A stretch of DNA of 64,000 nt from Euclidia mi (GCA_944739405.2 OX123186.2:89755034-89819033); one strand, 5' to 3'. Numbered from the stretch's first letter, positions 45,757 through 57,598 are shown. Notes: generated by a model from the sequence alone, not told the origin. Program-made: numbers and translations.

Positions 45757-45870
45757 GCGTTTTAACGCGTCAATTAGCGCGTTAATTTAAGTACTATGTA
45801 GATGTGGCCAACGTTTTAACGCGTTAAATTACTTATTTCCAACGCCTATTTTTAACGCGTTATTAACGCG
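45757..45870. repeat. Cluster of TTAACGCG motifs
   Basis: TTAACGCG or its complement CGCGTTAA occurs six times in about 110 bases, including the palindrome TTAACGCGTTAA. It may be the subterminal repeat of a small transposon. Confidence 0.5.
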
Positions 45871-47558
45871 CAGTTGGCCATTCGGTCTCTCTCTCTACTG
45901 TAGCAGTAGCATAAGACTGAATATCAACTTTTCCACTGAGCGACTGCCGTCTGACCTCCGCAACCCAACGAGACCCAATTGGATAGCGATATTCTATGGT
46001 TTAGACTCACCCATATTTTAGTATTGCCTATTATACTTATATTTTTTCCTTGGACAACTAAGTCGTTTTTTACATAAACGGAGTTTATCCTAAATATAAA
46101 AATATAATAAAATATTATGGACTATATTATCTGTACTGGTTTGTAAAATAACAAAATGTTACATAATTTTATGAATAAAGTCATTAATATATACCTACTT
46201 AGTAATGTTATGTACTTTGTATGTTCTGTTATACTAATTGAATGATTTTTTTATATTTTTATTAATATAATTTTATGTGTGTATGTGTATACCTATAGCT
46301 AATAAAGTTGCTTCCATGTAAAGGTGAATGTAACATTTTATGTACACTATTAATTTTTTATTTCGTTTTTGGACTTAGAATTCTGTAAAGCCAACTTTTG
46401 TTTGCTAAATGACCGTTCGGTATTAAAATAGAGCATTATGGAAATGCATAATGTGTACTTACTAATCATAAACAATTATTTTTAAATAGGAACTATACAT
46501 TTTAAAGAAACGTTGTATATTCTAATGGCCACTTGATACTTTATTTTCTATAATTTATAATGTTTCCATCAGCTGCTTTACGGCTGGTCTCAGTATTTGA
46601 TATGTACTAGACATATTAATATTCGCGGCTATACAGGGTGTTGATTTGCATTTGCAAAATATTGGCGATGAATATACTACTATAACTGGTTACAAATAAA
46701 TGAAAAAATAAGACAATAAAAGTAAAAAAAAATCGTCATCATACACTTTGAAAATTAACTCGGTGTACTGACCGCTGCCGCTCAGCTGATCGCCAATGCA
46801 GGTGCCTAACACACACAAGCACACGTGACCACAGTGACTGCGCAATAGAGTCTTATTTTGCTCGATTCAACAGTTTATTCTTATTTACTATCTAAGTAAC
46901 ATTTAATGAAAATAGGATCTTATATCATCGCACGCTGTTTAAAATAATTTTAGGTTATTACTGTCTATGCTGTATTATTAGAACATTTTGCAAATGCATA
47001 TCAACATATTGTATATGCCAGTCGAACTGCAACTGAAAACAAATCGGTTAAACTTTTCTGAGCCGGCAAAATTCGTACCATCATATATTTTTTATATATT
47101 TTCTTCCATCTTTTTTCATACAAACTTTCGCCTGACAATAACGAACATAAAATAAATATTACCTAATCCAATGTGGTTCAGTCGTATATATAAAAAAATA
47201 TTAATCCAAGTTGGAAGTTGTGTTCATGTTCAAATAATTTAGTTATTATTATTTTTTAGTTTTTATTATATATTTACTGAATTAATTCTTGTTGACATTT
47301 TATATTTTTATGTTCTTTTTTGTAAATGTTAGTTGGTTTTGATATTATTATTATGAACGAATAAATGTTCTGGATTTTAAACCTTGCATTTTTTTACACT
47401 TTAATACCTACTACTATTTGGGTTATAAAATCTCAATTAGTTTTTATATTGCTGAAGAAGAAATTTCTACAGGAGTTAAATGGTAAATGGATTCCAATCC
47501 AGAAAACATCTCTATTAATTTGTTTGGAATTTACTCATTGTCCGATGTTTTATTTCAG
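45871..47558. other. Gene-free spacer
   Basis: AT-rich, with a partial SINE-like segment (CTTTTCCACTGAGCGACTG, near 45925). No gene is supported. Confidence 0.3.
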
Positions 47559-47821
47559 TCACGTGGCTTAAGAATGGCTCGGGTAATGAGGTAGCACTTC
47601 TCGACGGATATACTTACTACAAGCCGACTTCTAGTTCAACTATTCTTATAGTAGTGGAACTAGAAGTACCGACATAATTATGACGATGCACATACGGCCG
47701 GGGATGCAAAGCCCACGTACAAGCCACGAAGGACAAACAACCTATGACATATTATGATAACAATCATTCACACGCCAGCTTAATGTATAGAATCTGTAAT
47801 GGCGTTTATTACAAGTTGTAA
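47559..47821 (+). pseudogene. FLYWCH exon 12 split by an internal fold-back
   Basis: The acceptor GTTTTATTTCAG ends at 47558. The frame reads TWLKNGSGNEVALLDGYTYY, then runs into a 41-base fold-back at 47627-47667 and stops at TAA (about 47674). After it, a shifted frame restores RCTYGRGC (C-x5-C), KAHVQATK, NNHSHASL and a tail ICNGVYYKL to TAA at 47819-47821. The finger thus has both halves but in two frames, with extra inverted sequence between them. It is a non-functional copy of the second subfamily. Confidence 0.8.
47627..47667. repeat. Inverted duplication inside FLYWCH exon 12
   Basis: ACTTCTAGTTCAACTATT at 47627-47644 is followed by a 5-base loop and its inverted copy at 47650-47667, with two mismatches in 18. 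It sits where sister exons encode the strand before the W-x-C motif. Confidence 0.9.
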
Positions 47822-48119
47822 ATTCAGATGTTCATTTTGAAATATATTTTCGGTTATGTTTCGTTTTTATTCAAGTGTCCGATATTTTGGCCATTGTACC
47901 TATCATATTCACAGATGTACTGAGCTATTGTGGATGGATGAATGTTACGAGCAAGTAAAGCGGTCTACCTGCTTTGAAGCCATGAATTCAGCTAATTAGA
48001 TTTTTTCTGATATCGCCTTATATAATGTGTTTTGAGAATATGTACTGAATATGTCAATGTCTGTGTCACAAAATATTATTTGTTTAAAATATTGTAGCAG
48101 ATTTTAATTTTTGTTGTAG

Positions 48120-48350
48120 AAATTTAGAACGAAGGGGAAGACCTAGGCGGACGACCAGATTGGAGAGATCCTTAAAAAAGGACAGGTTAGAAGTATCCTA
48201 AACAGAAGAGCATGCATGAGAAACTTGATGGGAGTGAATGAAGCAAGAGAGCTATGTCAGGATCGTTGCAAATGGCGTTCCGTAGTCTCTGCCTACCCCT
48301 CCGGGAAACAGGCGTGAGTCTATGTATGTATGTCTGTATGTATGTATGTA
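48120..48350 (+). mobile_element. LINE 3' tail with (TATG)n end
   Basis: Decayed C-terminal LINE coding sequence ends with MGVNEARELCQDRCKWRSVV and SGKQA, then (TATG)n. It is the + strand counterpart of 35218-35350. Confidence 0.6.
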
Positions 48351-48460
48351 GAATTTTTCATGATAATTTCAGAGAACTTACCTTGTATTTATCTTGGCAC
48401 CAACTGTTACCAAAGAAAAAGTCAAATATGTATTTTTTTTTTTTTTTACAAAATGATACC

Positions 48461-48950
48461 TAAGGGTGCTTCTACACGGTGCATGTAGCTGGAGCAAGTA
48501 AAGGTGCGGGTTACACGCGTGGGTAATATGCGCAAGCTACTTGATCAAGTTACTCGCTTGTACTTATACATGGTGCAAATAACTGGAGCAAGTAAAGACG
48601 CGGGCTACTTGAGCAAGCTGTACCTATGTACAAGTTATTTGTTCGTGGTCAAGAGCTACATGTGCATGCTATTCGCGCGGTAGATTTATGACTTGAATCG
48701 CGTCAAATGTCTCGACGAACGAAAATTATTTTAAAATCATATGTTAAAAATGTAATTTTAACAGATAACATGCGCGAGTGACCCGCGCGCGTCGCAGAGC
48801 ACGCGAATTACTTGCGCGGGTGGCTCGCTTTGGTACATGCTCGATTCGCTGGACCCTCACATTGTTTTAAACGATATGTTTACGGTGCATGTAACCCGCG
48901 CAAGTGCCTCAACATGCTCAAGCTACATGCGCCGTATACAAGCACCCTAA
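48461..48950. mobile_element. MITE with about 29-bp inverted ends
   Basis: TAAGGGTGCTTCTACACGGT at 48461 and the reverse complement of the right end at 48950 (TTAGGGTGCTTGTATACGGC) match closely. The inside holds repeated GGAGCAAGTAAAGG-type and inverted GCAAGTAGC-type segments. No coding frame is supported. Confidence 0.75.
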
Positions 48951-49289
48951 GTAGGCAAAATCTACGTTTTCGTTCTGATTTTTTAAAGGTTTTCTCTCGC
49001 ACTAGGTTTAAAGTAAATGTACTTATTAAATATTGTTTCGAGCACTTTACAAACATACAACCAAAGGATACAATAATAACACAGAGATACTCATTTTTGG
49101 GACATAAAGTTCATACAGATAAGATTGAGATTGATTTGAACGCGAACAGATTTAAATCTATAGTTTCTTTTTATCTACGAGTAAGTTTTCTATTTGATGG
49201 TAAATTGGCTCAGAGTATACCTGACTGTGTTCTCTTTGTATTTCAGGACAAACCCAATTCACTTTTGATTTTTGTTTTCTCGCCTTATT

Positions 49290-49690
49290 GATGTACTTAC
49301 TTACTTACTCCTCTGGCGCAGCGACCCGAAGTGGGTCTTGGCCTCCGATACAAGAGAACGCCATTTGTGTGCTGCCCCCTTCCCGTCTGCAACCTGGAGC
49401 TCTTGCAAATCCAGCTCAACTGTGTCCTTCCACCGGTATTTAGGCCTGCCAACGGGTCAGCGGCCGATCGCAGTACCAAGATATACTTTCTTGATACTAC
49501 GACCGCCATCCATTCTCTCTAGGTGGCCCAACCAGTGGAGTCTCTGGGCCTTTGTTTCCCCGATGATGTTTGGTTCGGCGATTAGCGACTCGTTTTCGTT
49601 GTTTTTTCGGACTCTCCAAGTGCCATCTTCTCTTTGGGTTGGGCCAAGAATCTTACGCATGATTTCGCCACTAAAAGCTTTTCTTCTTCT
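49290..49690 (-). pseudogene. LINE reverse transcriptase C-terminal fragment
   Basis: The minus-strand frames give RKILGPTQREDGTWRVRKNN, QRLHWLGHLERMD, KKVYLGTAIGRRP and VGRPKYRWKDTV, followed by a (TAAG)n tail at 49295. It is the end of an RTE/CR1-like LINE. No polymerase core is present. It ends about 180 bases upstream of the next FLYWCH exon. Confidence 0.7.
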
Positions 49691-49873
49691 TTATTGATTT
49701 AAAATTGTTATATTTCTACATCAGAAGTCGATTAATAAAAGGTTATTTGAATATTTGTAACTATACAATTTTAAACGGCAAACGAAAAAGCTAAAAAGAA
49801 AATTAGATTTTTTCGTATTTTCTGTTTATCTTTGTTCGAAATAATATTAAAGAGTAATAATTATTCCTTACAG

Positions 49874-50103
49874 TTCAATTGGTGAAAAAACAAAATGGCA
49901 CACTGTTGGCTTTAGTCGACGGTTTTAGTTTCTATTGTGATGCGAGGTGCAAGAGTACTGATCTTTGGATGTGTTCCCGAAAATATTGTCGATCACGCTT
50001 CGTCACCGTCAAAAATAAAACGATCATCAAATCATGTAACATAGAACATGATCATCCACCCCCCGAATTTATTATACGTGATGGGTATTATATTAAAATA
50101 TAA
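49874..50103 (+). CDS. FLYWCH terminal exon 13, second subfamily
   Basis: The acceptor TTATTCCTTACAG ends at 49873. The 75 residues read QLVKKQNGTLLALVDGFSFY, a LWMC-x4-C pair (MCSRKYC), RSRFVTVKNKTI and IEHDH, then a tail PPPEFIIRDGYYIKI before TAA. The Cys-Cys spacing is two residues shorter than in the first subfamily. The tail after the last ligand is shared with the exons at 54949, 56780, 59935 and 61233. All four ligands are present. AATAAA lies near 50434. Confidence 0.88.
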
Positions 50104-50469
50104 TTATGTTTTTTTTCACTACTTACATGACGATAGTTAGTTGTGTTTGTGGTTGAGCTCCTTGAGGATCTGTGATCCATGTATCACTATTATTAACCAT
50201 TTAATACAAGCGAGTAGCTGCAACAAAATATGTTATTTTTATGTCGATTTCATTCTGTAAAATATTCCTACAATAGTCAATTAAAATGTTCTCTATTCAT
50301 AATATCACTATAGTGTATATAATATAGTTTAGTTACACATAGAATTTAAACTACATTTTACAGATTTTATCTATTCTTAATTACCTACGAAAAGGCAAAG
50401 ATAAAGTAACTAACATAATTATGATAAAATGACAGAAAATAAATGAAATTTACATAACATGGTTTTTCT

Positions 50470-50710
50470 TTAATCATCATTCATCTTTAACTTTAATTCT
50501 TAAGTATTTTCTTTTCAAAGACAACTCCCGCGCTAGGACTAAATCCTGTGTCGCGGGGGACTTTACAAACATACAACCCACGGACACAATAAACATCCAG
50601 ACGCGAAACAACAATCTATGCATCACACAAAGTGTTGTCTCGTGTGGGGATCGAACCCACAACACTCGGTGCAGTGTCAAGCGGCGAGGCCACCGCTTAA
50701 ACCACTACGA
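50470..50710 (-). mobile_element. tRNA-derived SINE inserted into FLYWCH exon 14
   Basis: On the minus strand the head starts TCGTAGTGGTTTAAGCGGTG (A-box) at 50710 and has GGTTCGATCCCCAC as B-box near 50650. The body continues to an (ATGATGATTAAAG)-type tail at about 50470. The head directly abuts the remaining part of a FLYWCH exon, whose first dozen codons and acceptor are gone. Confidence 0.8.
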
Positions 50711-50875
50711 GTGTTGGCTATCATCGGCGGCTTTAGCTTCTTACGGAGGCAGAATATTGTAGACATAGGCTATGATGTTTGGAAGTGTTTGAGACGGGGT
50801 TGCAATTCGTTATTCACAACGGAAAAAGATACGACAAATATAAAACAATTTTGAATATTACACACACACCATAGA
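50711..50875 (+). pseudogene. FLYWCH exon 14, SINE-truncated and with a stop
   Basis: The frame VLAIIGGFSFLRRQNIVDIG, DVWKC-x4-C (KCLRRGC), NSLFTTEKDTTNIKQF matches exon 15 (52956) along the finger. TGA at 50852-50854 replaces the next Cys codon of exon 15; beyond it the frame still reads ILHTHH. The acceptor and the N-terminal strand are lost to the adjacent SINE. It is a dead copy. Downstream sequence is duplicated after exon 15 as well. Confidence 0.8.
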
Positions 50876-51029
50876 TACGTTCAAGAAACCAGTACACCTG
50901 ACTTTAATCCATCATGGTGGGACATGTTCCGTTGCTGTACTACGTAGTCTTAAAAATAAAACTCAAATTAGAGTAAATTACATAAATTACAGAAGAAGAA
51001 TAAGGGGGATGCGTCATTACAGGTAGTAG

Positions 51030-51336
51030 AGCCTTGCTGATTTCAGCATGAAAGGGCCGGCTCGAGCGGAGAAGTACTACCCTCTCACAAAAAATCGACG
51101 TAAAGTAACAGTACCTAAACTGTTGCGTTTCGTTCGGTGAGTGAGAGTGCCGGAGGCCCTATCCCCTTTCCTTCTCCCTCATCCCACTCCTCATCCTATC
51201 TCCTTTCCCAACCCCAAGGGGCAGCAACGCAATTGTGACTCCTATGGTGTTGCTTGTGTCCATGGGCGGCGGTAATTGCTTACCATCAGGTGATCCGTCT
51301 GCTCGTTTGCCGCCTATTACTATAAAAAAAAACTAG
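51030..51336 (+). mobile_element. Dispersed repeat, copy 1
   Basis: It begins GGTAGTAGAGCCTTGCTGAT and ends GATCCGTCTGCTCGTTTGCC with TTACTATAAAAAAAA. A close copy is at 57291-57598. The poly(A) end shows that it is a retroposon, of a kind very frequent in moths. Confidence 0.8.
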
Positions 51337-51599
51337 CTATGCGGTTGAAGACGTACTTACATTAACATTTAGGTTTAGGGTTGTATATTCACTGCAGTAG
51401 GGTCGCTTATGTTCGTTGCTTCGCACATTACTACAAACTGAGCTTCATAACGGGAGTGCTGGAACCAGTTTGTACAATTTCGACTTTTTTTAAATCAACA
51501 GTCACGAAACATGAAGAGTTGATTCTCATTAAAAATTTAATTTTATTCACACATTTGGCCCGAAATGAATTAAGTAAATTCCTATTTCATTTCCTAACA

Positions 51600-52400
51600 G
51601 CTCAGGCTGTATCGTGTCCCGGGACTTCGAAAATGACGAGACTTTGTAAACCCTAGCTGGAACACTGCTACCGTCTCCTTCAGCGAGGCAATGATGCGAA
51701 GCAACCACAGCTGCGGGGTTTGTAGAGGAGCTTGACGATCACCGACACCGTGGAGGTAGCGCAGTGTTGCTACGTCAGACTCACAGACAAGGGGAGGTTC
51801 TAGATGAGGGGCGCTGACGATGACCACACCCCGGCGAGGTTGCGTATGCTAACCACACTGTGGTGGACTCGCGTAGCCCCGCCTTTGTGGGAGATCAAGC
51901 ATTCTGCGTTGGTTTGGAGTGGTAAGGCCGAATATTTTTTAGGAGCCGCACATACTCTCTCCAATAGTGCGGACATAAATTATTAGTGGTGGAGATAGAC
52001 AAATAACTAGGGATTTACGAAGCGACACAGGATACAAATAAGGATGAGATGCGCAGTGCGCTCACGCTTCGAATATATTAGTACTAACCATGGTCCGGAG
52101 CAGGCCCGTTGGAATCGTGGTACTCGCGGAAAGGAATGCTAACTGTGCTTTACGAAGGCCGGCTGCTTCGGAACGTCGACAAACACCGTGGTGGTTTTAG
52201 TGGATAGGCCTGAACTTCGTTAGAACTATCTATTCTGTGCCTGAACGTCTGTACATCTCAACTGTGACTCCGCCCTAGTCTCTGCTTTCCCCAATCGGTA
52301 TAGGATGAGCCCGTGTAAAAGTTTATATCAGGAATAGCGTTTATGAAACTCGGTAATGAGAATGTTGATATGCTGGATGTCTAAATATACTAAACAACAA
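51600..52400 (+). repeat. Left copy of a diverged segmental duplication
   Basis: Stretches such as TGGTGGACTCGCGTAGCCCC, GTGGGAGATCAAGCATTCTG and GATGAGCCCGTGTAAAAGTT match 53340-53940 in the same order. Together with the paralogous exons 14 and 15, this marks a tandem duplication with a period of about 2 kb. Confidence 0.65.
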
Positions 52401-52955
52401 AAAAAGGGATAGGGATTAAGCCTTAAGCCATCGCCTCTGCCTACCCCGACGGTAAAAGGCGTGAGCATATGTATATGTATGTACGTATTATTTCTAAATG
52501 TTACTGACTTAGGGGTGAAATATTAAACATTGTGTGTGGTTGGTAGGTATGCACGCTTTAAAATTAACCAACTGTCCATGGTGGCTCTGCCATGATGTGT
52601 CAAGTGATTTTATGTAATTTTCTATATTTAATTAACTGAGACTAATCCATTTTTTTTCTCTTCGTGTGGCCATCTCTTGTGGCGGACTTTTAGAGCGCCT
52701 GTTCTCTGACGAGGTCTAACGATCCTTGTCATTAGATTACCAGGGTTTGTATCAAGTTTTCCTTCTCTTACAGTGCTGTTCTCTGCATAATATGCTCCCT
52801 CTGTCAGCTCTTACGACACCCATGGGTTGATATGGGGTGGTAACAATCCGTATTCTTAATCCGTCACCACACCGACATTTGCAATCAATCAAGTTATTGT
52901 AACGCATGACTAAGAACATCATTGACATTAAAATTAATAAGTGTGTTTTTTGCAG
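52401..52955. other. Spacer with a repeat tail
   Basis: CTGCCTACCCCGACGGTAAA and a TATGTATATG tail near 52435-52485 are a dispersed LINE/SINE end. The rest holds no gene and leads into the acceptor TGTTTTTTGCAG. Confidence 0.35.
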
Positions 52956-53254
52956 ATGTTATATGGGTGACAAAAAAAGATGGAGGTTTGTTGGCTATAG
53001 TCGGCGGCTTTAGTTTCTACAAAGGGCGTGATAATTATCTCAGAGGCTATGATATTTGGAGTTGTTCGAGACAGAAATGCGAGTCGTTATTCGTAGCGTA
53101 TAAAGACACGACTAAAATAAAATCATTTTGCATAGAGCACACACACCACGCATATCCTGGAGCAAGTAGTACACTAAGCTTACAAAGAAAGACATGGCTG
53201 TGCCATCTACGTGACTTTCTATGTAACTGGAAACTGAATAAAAAATTTGATTAG
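52956..53254 (+). CDS. FLYWCH terminal exon 15, second subfamily
   Basis: The acceptor TGTGTTTTTTGCAG ends at 52955. The 98 residues read VIWVTKKDGGLLAIVGGFSF, DIWSC-x4-C (SCSRQKC), ESLFVAYKDTTKIKSFC and IEHTHH. A long basic extension (LQRKTWLCHLRDFLCNW) ends at TAG. It lacks the conserved tail of its neighbours; a frameshift after the ligands could explain that. All four ligands are present. AATAAA lies at 53306-53311. Its sister at 50711 is broken. Confidence 0.87.
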
Positions 53255-53339
53255 ATGATAAATATGCTAGATAACATGACATGAACAAGCGGTGAATATA
53301 TCATAAATAAAATAGTTTTAAATTTTTAACGTTTAGGAT

Positions 53340-53940
53340 TATATACCTATTGGCGGCAGAAGGCTTGGATGCGCTCTCTCTTCGGCCATTGGTACAAGCC
53401 CGGCTCCGGAGCGGAAGTGCCTGGAACACTGACGAGTCCTTCTGCGAGGCAGCAGAGCTAAGCTAGACGGTAGTGTGAGCGGCACCGCTCTCTTCAACCA
53501 CGTCTCACGTCACCGAAGGTCCGGTTGTTGTAGAGCGCTTGACCATTTCCGGCCATCGTAGGGCCCTTCGTTGTCCAATTAGTATCAAGACTTACGCGGC
53601 GCAATGATTACACGTGTGGCTACTAGGCAAGGGGAATATTTTGATGAAAACCTCTTGATCTTGCGTATACTATACCGCACCCTGGTAGATTCGCGTAGTC
53701 CTATCGTTGTAGGATTTTAAGCACGCCGTGGTTGCTGTCAGTGCGATGGCCGGCCGCCTATCGGTTGTCGAATTTGCATTCAACTCTCGAGTGGTGCTTT
53801 CACTGGATAGGCTCCGAACCTCTGTAGCTAACTTAGCCTCTGCTTGCCAAAAGAGTTCAAGGACGAGCCCGTGTAAAAAGTTATATCAAGAATAAGGTTA
53901 ATAGTCACAATTTTGATATGGTAGGTGTATTAATATAATG
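53340..53940 (+). repeat. Right copy of a diverged segmental duplication
   Basis: It matches 51600-52400 in order (for example CCTGGTAGATTCGCGTAGTC, GGACGAGCCCGTGTAAAAAG). It lies directly behind exon 15 just as the other copy lies behind exon 14. Confidence 0.65.
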
Positions 53941-54329
53941 TTGCGGCTTCGCTTCGCCGGTGAATGTTACGGCTCGAAGCACCAATTCGTAGCTTCGATA
54001 ACTGGTTTAGAGGTTGTAAATAAGACGCTGATGGAAATCTAATAAAATATATGCATTTCTAGTCACAGACGGATTTTATTTCTAGATTCCACATAAAGAG
54101 TCTTTGCATGAAAAATAAAATGCATAGTTGATGTAAAAAAAGTATACTTATATGTATGTATGTTTATCCATTGTCTAATACCTACCCATAGTATGTACAA
54201 GCTCTGCTTAGTTTGGGACTAGATGATGTTGTGTGAATGTGGTAGAATATGATTATTAGTGTATAATCTTGTTGTATATTTATGTAATTAATAAAATTTC
54301 ACATACATCATTCTCCCAGCGTTATCCCA
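53941..54329. other. Gene-free spacer
   Basis: It contains the SINE tail TTAGTTTGGGACTAGATGAT at about 54209, shared with 8815-9048. No gene is supported. Confidence 0.35.
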
Positions 54330-54640
54330 GTTGAACCGGGGGTCCGCTATCTAGTCTAACCGAATTGGACTGAATATTAACTTTTCCACAAAGCAAAAGT
54401 GTGGACTATTGTCAGTTCATTTATAGGTACTGACTCCCTATAACGACTGTCAAAGATCTTCATGACAAACGGCGCGGCGCCTTAGCGTGCTTTCCGAGGC
54501 ACGGGGCAAGCGACAATTTACAAGACAATACGCACATAACTCCGAAAAGTCACTGGTGCGATTGTGTGGATTCAAGCCCGATACCCTCTGCATGGCAGTC
54601 TGTTGGTATCTACACTAACCTATCGCTGCCTTTCTAGAAT
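54330..54640 (-). mobile_element. tRNA-derived SINE, diverged
   Basis: It is related to 35460-35730: GACTGTCAAAGATCTTCATG, CGCACATAACTCCG and a B-box-like GTGGATTCAAGCCCGAT. Confidence 0.5.
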
Positions 54641-54948
54641 TTCACATAACTTACAGATTTATCATGGTTGCGTGTGTTATTTATCTATAATAAGTATGTG
54701 TAGGTATTATGTGTAAGTTTGTTTATTATTTATCTGTTTGTCATAATACCGGCTCTGCATCGTATTGGATCAAATAATTGTGTGTAAGTTGTGCCAGGTT
54801 ATAAAAACGTGGCCTGAAATGTAACCGGTAAGTGGGATATTGTCCAGACGGGCTGCTGTGGTAATCAGGTAGTATAACTTCCGCATTACACATAACAAGT
54901 AAAAATTTTAGTATATATTGAAAATAGTAATAAACGTTTCTTCAACAG

Positions 54949-55181
54949 TTACGTGGGTGCAGAATAAATCTGGCAAGAACCTAGCAATCGTTAACGGCTA
55001 CACGTTCTACTGCCACGGACAGACCAAGTGCCGGTATTACTTCCAGTGTACGAACACGAAACATTGTTCGGCGAGGTTCACGACCAATACAGAAGGAGTG
55101 ATCACGAAGATTAAGAGACTGATACATGAACACAGCCCTCCACAATACATCATACATAATGGGATATATACGAAACTCTAG
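54949..55181 (+). CDS. FLYWCH terminal exon 16, second subfamily
   Basis: The acceptor CGTTTCTTCAACAG ends at 54948. The 76 residues read TWVQNKSGKNLAIVNGYTFY, YFQC-x5-C (QCTNTKHC), SARFTTNTEGVITKIK, HEHS and the tail PPQYIIHNGIYTKL to TAG. Phe replaces the usual Trp two residues before the first Cys. The ligands Cys, Cys, His and His are all present. AATAAA lies just after the stop at 55193-55198, giving a very short 3' untranslated region. Confidence 0.88.
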
Positions 55182-56779
55182 ATTGTACAACAAATAAACA
55201 ATAACAATTACTTGGCCAACGGCATCAGTATCATGTACTGAATTACTGGTATTGGTTTCCGGTACGCCGTTCCATACACCCAGTATAAGGGATTTACCCA
55301 AAAAATATAAATGCCGCGCTCATGTACACTCATGCAACAGAAAAGAGACTAACTTCCATAGTAACGTGATGAGTATGATATGATGATAAGCTACTATGAT
55401 TAGTACATACATACATGTTGTGTGAACTCAATATAGAAAATAGGGGATTTCTTTTTTATGCATAAACGCGTGCATTCACTAGAGATTTGCCAAGTCTAAG
55501 CGTCACTCGTAATGAATGCCCTGCAGTATTATTTTACCCATTTTTTACTTGATCTGACGGTAACGACTGCAGCTTCGACTGCCGTCTGTAATCTTTTATG
55601 GTTATATTTCATAGTCAACTGTTTAATTCGATCTACATATTATTTAAATAAAGGAGTGCTTTCTTACTTATATTGCTTAACTAGAACTATGTATATTCAA
55701 ATAATTGAAAACTTGCGCAATTTGTACACATGCAATTTTTTATGTACTTACCTAATCGGAGTCGTTACATACAACTCAGTACGTGTCCGAGTTTTGGAAT
55801 AAAGATGCAACCTTTTACTTACCTCAACATTTGTGCATGGGTTAAACTAGCCATGATCATGAGTTTATGTAGCTCGTGCTGAAATTAGTCACCCTATGAC
55901 CCTGATGACATAACTCATCATATAAATATTAGTGTAAAACTATAATAATTATAGTAATATTTATGGAACAGGTCTTTATCGCGTAATTCACGGCCTAAGC
56001 CGAAACGTCTAGGAATATAATTATAACATATTTAAACTTTTAACATAATTGCGGAATAATGACCCGTTACATAAATATTACTATAATGTGATTGTCGCGA
56101 AAGTTTAAGAGTATTAATTATAAATGTTGCTTGATCTCTGTTACTTAGAAATGTTATCATGTCTCAAATATTCTTATATCAGTATTGTAATGCCGTCCGT
56201 ATTGGAATGGATGTTTAATCAATTATAAGTTTTAATACCCAGTATTTAATGCAATACTAGTCATAATCAACTAAATTATTATTATTAATTAGCTGGCAAA
56301 TTTGTTTATAGCTATCGCAACGAAAAAGTATTATCACCAATAATAACCAAATATTAGGTACAATAAATAAATTGTAAAGTGAAAATAAAATGATAAAATA
56401 AACATGTAAATTTTTAGTAAAACTCTCCATGTTCATTATCTCCATCTTCATCGTTGTAGTAAAGTTTATCATGTAGTAAATTAGGATAGAACTGTGTTAC
56501 AATGTACTTACAAATGGCTTACCTTGTTGTGTATATTTAATTAAATTTAATTCTCTTTGATAGCCTAGTTATGGATTTCTTACCTACAGATTTCTAATCC
56601 CCGTGAGTGAGTAAGATAAACAACAAACGCGTTTCGTTTTGCACGAATCATAATAATTTAATAATAAATTATTGTATTGCCAAAATCAGCACAACACTGA
56701 ATCACTGAAAAAAAAATTTTGAAACCCCGCCAAGTCCAAAAATAATTTCGTTCTTATTAACATTTTATTTTATTTTCAG
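55182..56779. other. Gene-free spacer
   Basis: AT-rich. I found no additional cassette on either strand. The last 20 bases are the acceptor tract TTATTTTATTTTCAG. Confidence 0.35.
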
Positions 56780-57012
56780 TATCTTGGGTGACAAATCAAA
56801 ACGGACGGACGGTAGCCTTAATCAATAACTACTCTTTCTATTGCGAAAAATGCCGAGAGAGTGATCAAAGAAGTGTTTGGAGATGCACAAAGGGATCACA
56901 ATGCAGGGCAAGATTCACATTGTATGGGGAACGAATGGTCAGACCGCATTTGGAACATTCACATGGACCTTCACGATTTTTCATCCGTGATGGCGTTTAT
57001 CGTAGGCTTTAA
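56780..57012 (+). CDS. FLYWCH terminal exon 17, second subfamily
   Basis: The acceptor ATTTTATTTTCAG ends at 56779. The 76 residues read SWVTNQNGRTVALINNYSFY, CEKCRESD, VWRC-x5-C (RCTKGSQC), RARFTLYGERMV, LEHSH and the tail GPSRFFIRDGVYRRL to TAA. The finger has the classic W-R-C and all ligands. An additional CEKC pair lies before the finger core, at a place where the exon at 49874 also has Cys residues. Confidence 0.9.
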
Positions 57013-57290
57013 TTTTGTATTTTGACTTATCAATATAAATATCATCACGATGTTTGTAGTCCGAAAGTTGGCATTTATTTTGGGTAGTTATTTGAGGCAA
57101 GCTTTAATTATTAAACACTAAACTACAACATTGAAAATTGCACGTTGCCTCAAATATATTTTTGGAAACAACAAAAAAAATTGCTTCGCTACTCGCCAGC
57201 CAGGTCTGCAGTTCTGTGTTGGGGTATGAGACAAAAATTGTCAGCCTCAAATTCTTTTCTTTACTGTTATAAATGGGTACCTAGTTTAAA

Positions 57291-57598
57291 AGGTAGTAGA
57301 GCCTTGCTGATTTCAGCATGTATGGGCCGGCTCGACCGGTGAAGTACTCTCTCACAGAAAATTGACGTAAAGTAACAGTACTTAAACTGCTGCGTTTCGT
57401 TCGGTGAGTGAGAGTGCCGGAGGCCCTATCCCCTATTCCTTCTCCCTCGTCCCACTCCTCATCCTATCCCTTTTCCCATCCCCAAGGGGCGGCAACGCAC
57501 TTGTGATTCCTGTGGTGTTGCTTGTATTCATGGGCGGCGGTAATTGCTTACCATCAGGCGATCCGTCTGCTCGTTTGCCGCCTATTACTATAAAAAAA
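57291..57598 (+). mobile_element. Dispersed repeat, copy 2
   Basis: Nearly identical over its length to 51030-51336, with the same GTAGAGCCTTGCTGATTTCA start and TTACTATAAAAAAAT end. The two copies flank exons 15 to 17. Confidence 0.8.

Noticed and set aside
48812..49291. 159-codon frame on the + strand.
   Set aside because: It straddles the right half of a MITE (48461-48950) and unrelated DNA, with no recognisable domain.
55512..55802. 96-codon + frame.
   Set aside because: Low-complexity Leu/Tyr-rich reading in AT-rich DNA with no acceptor in array phase and no motif.
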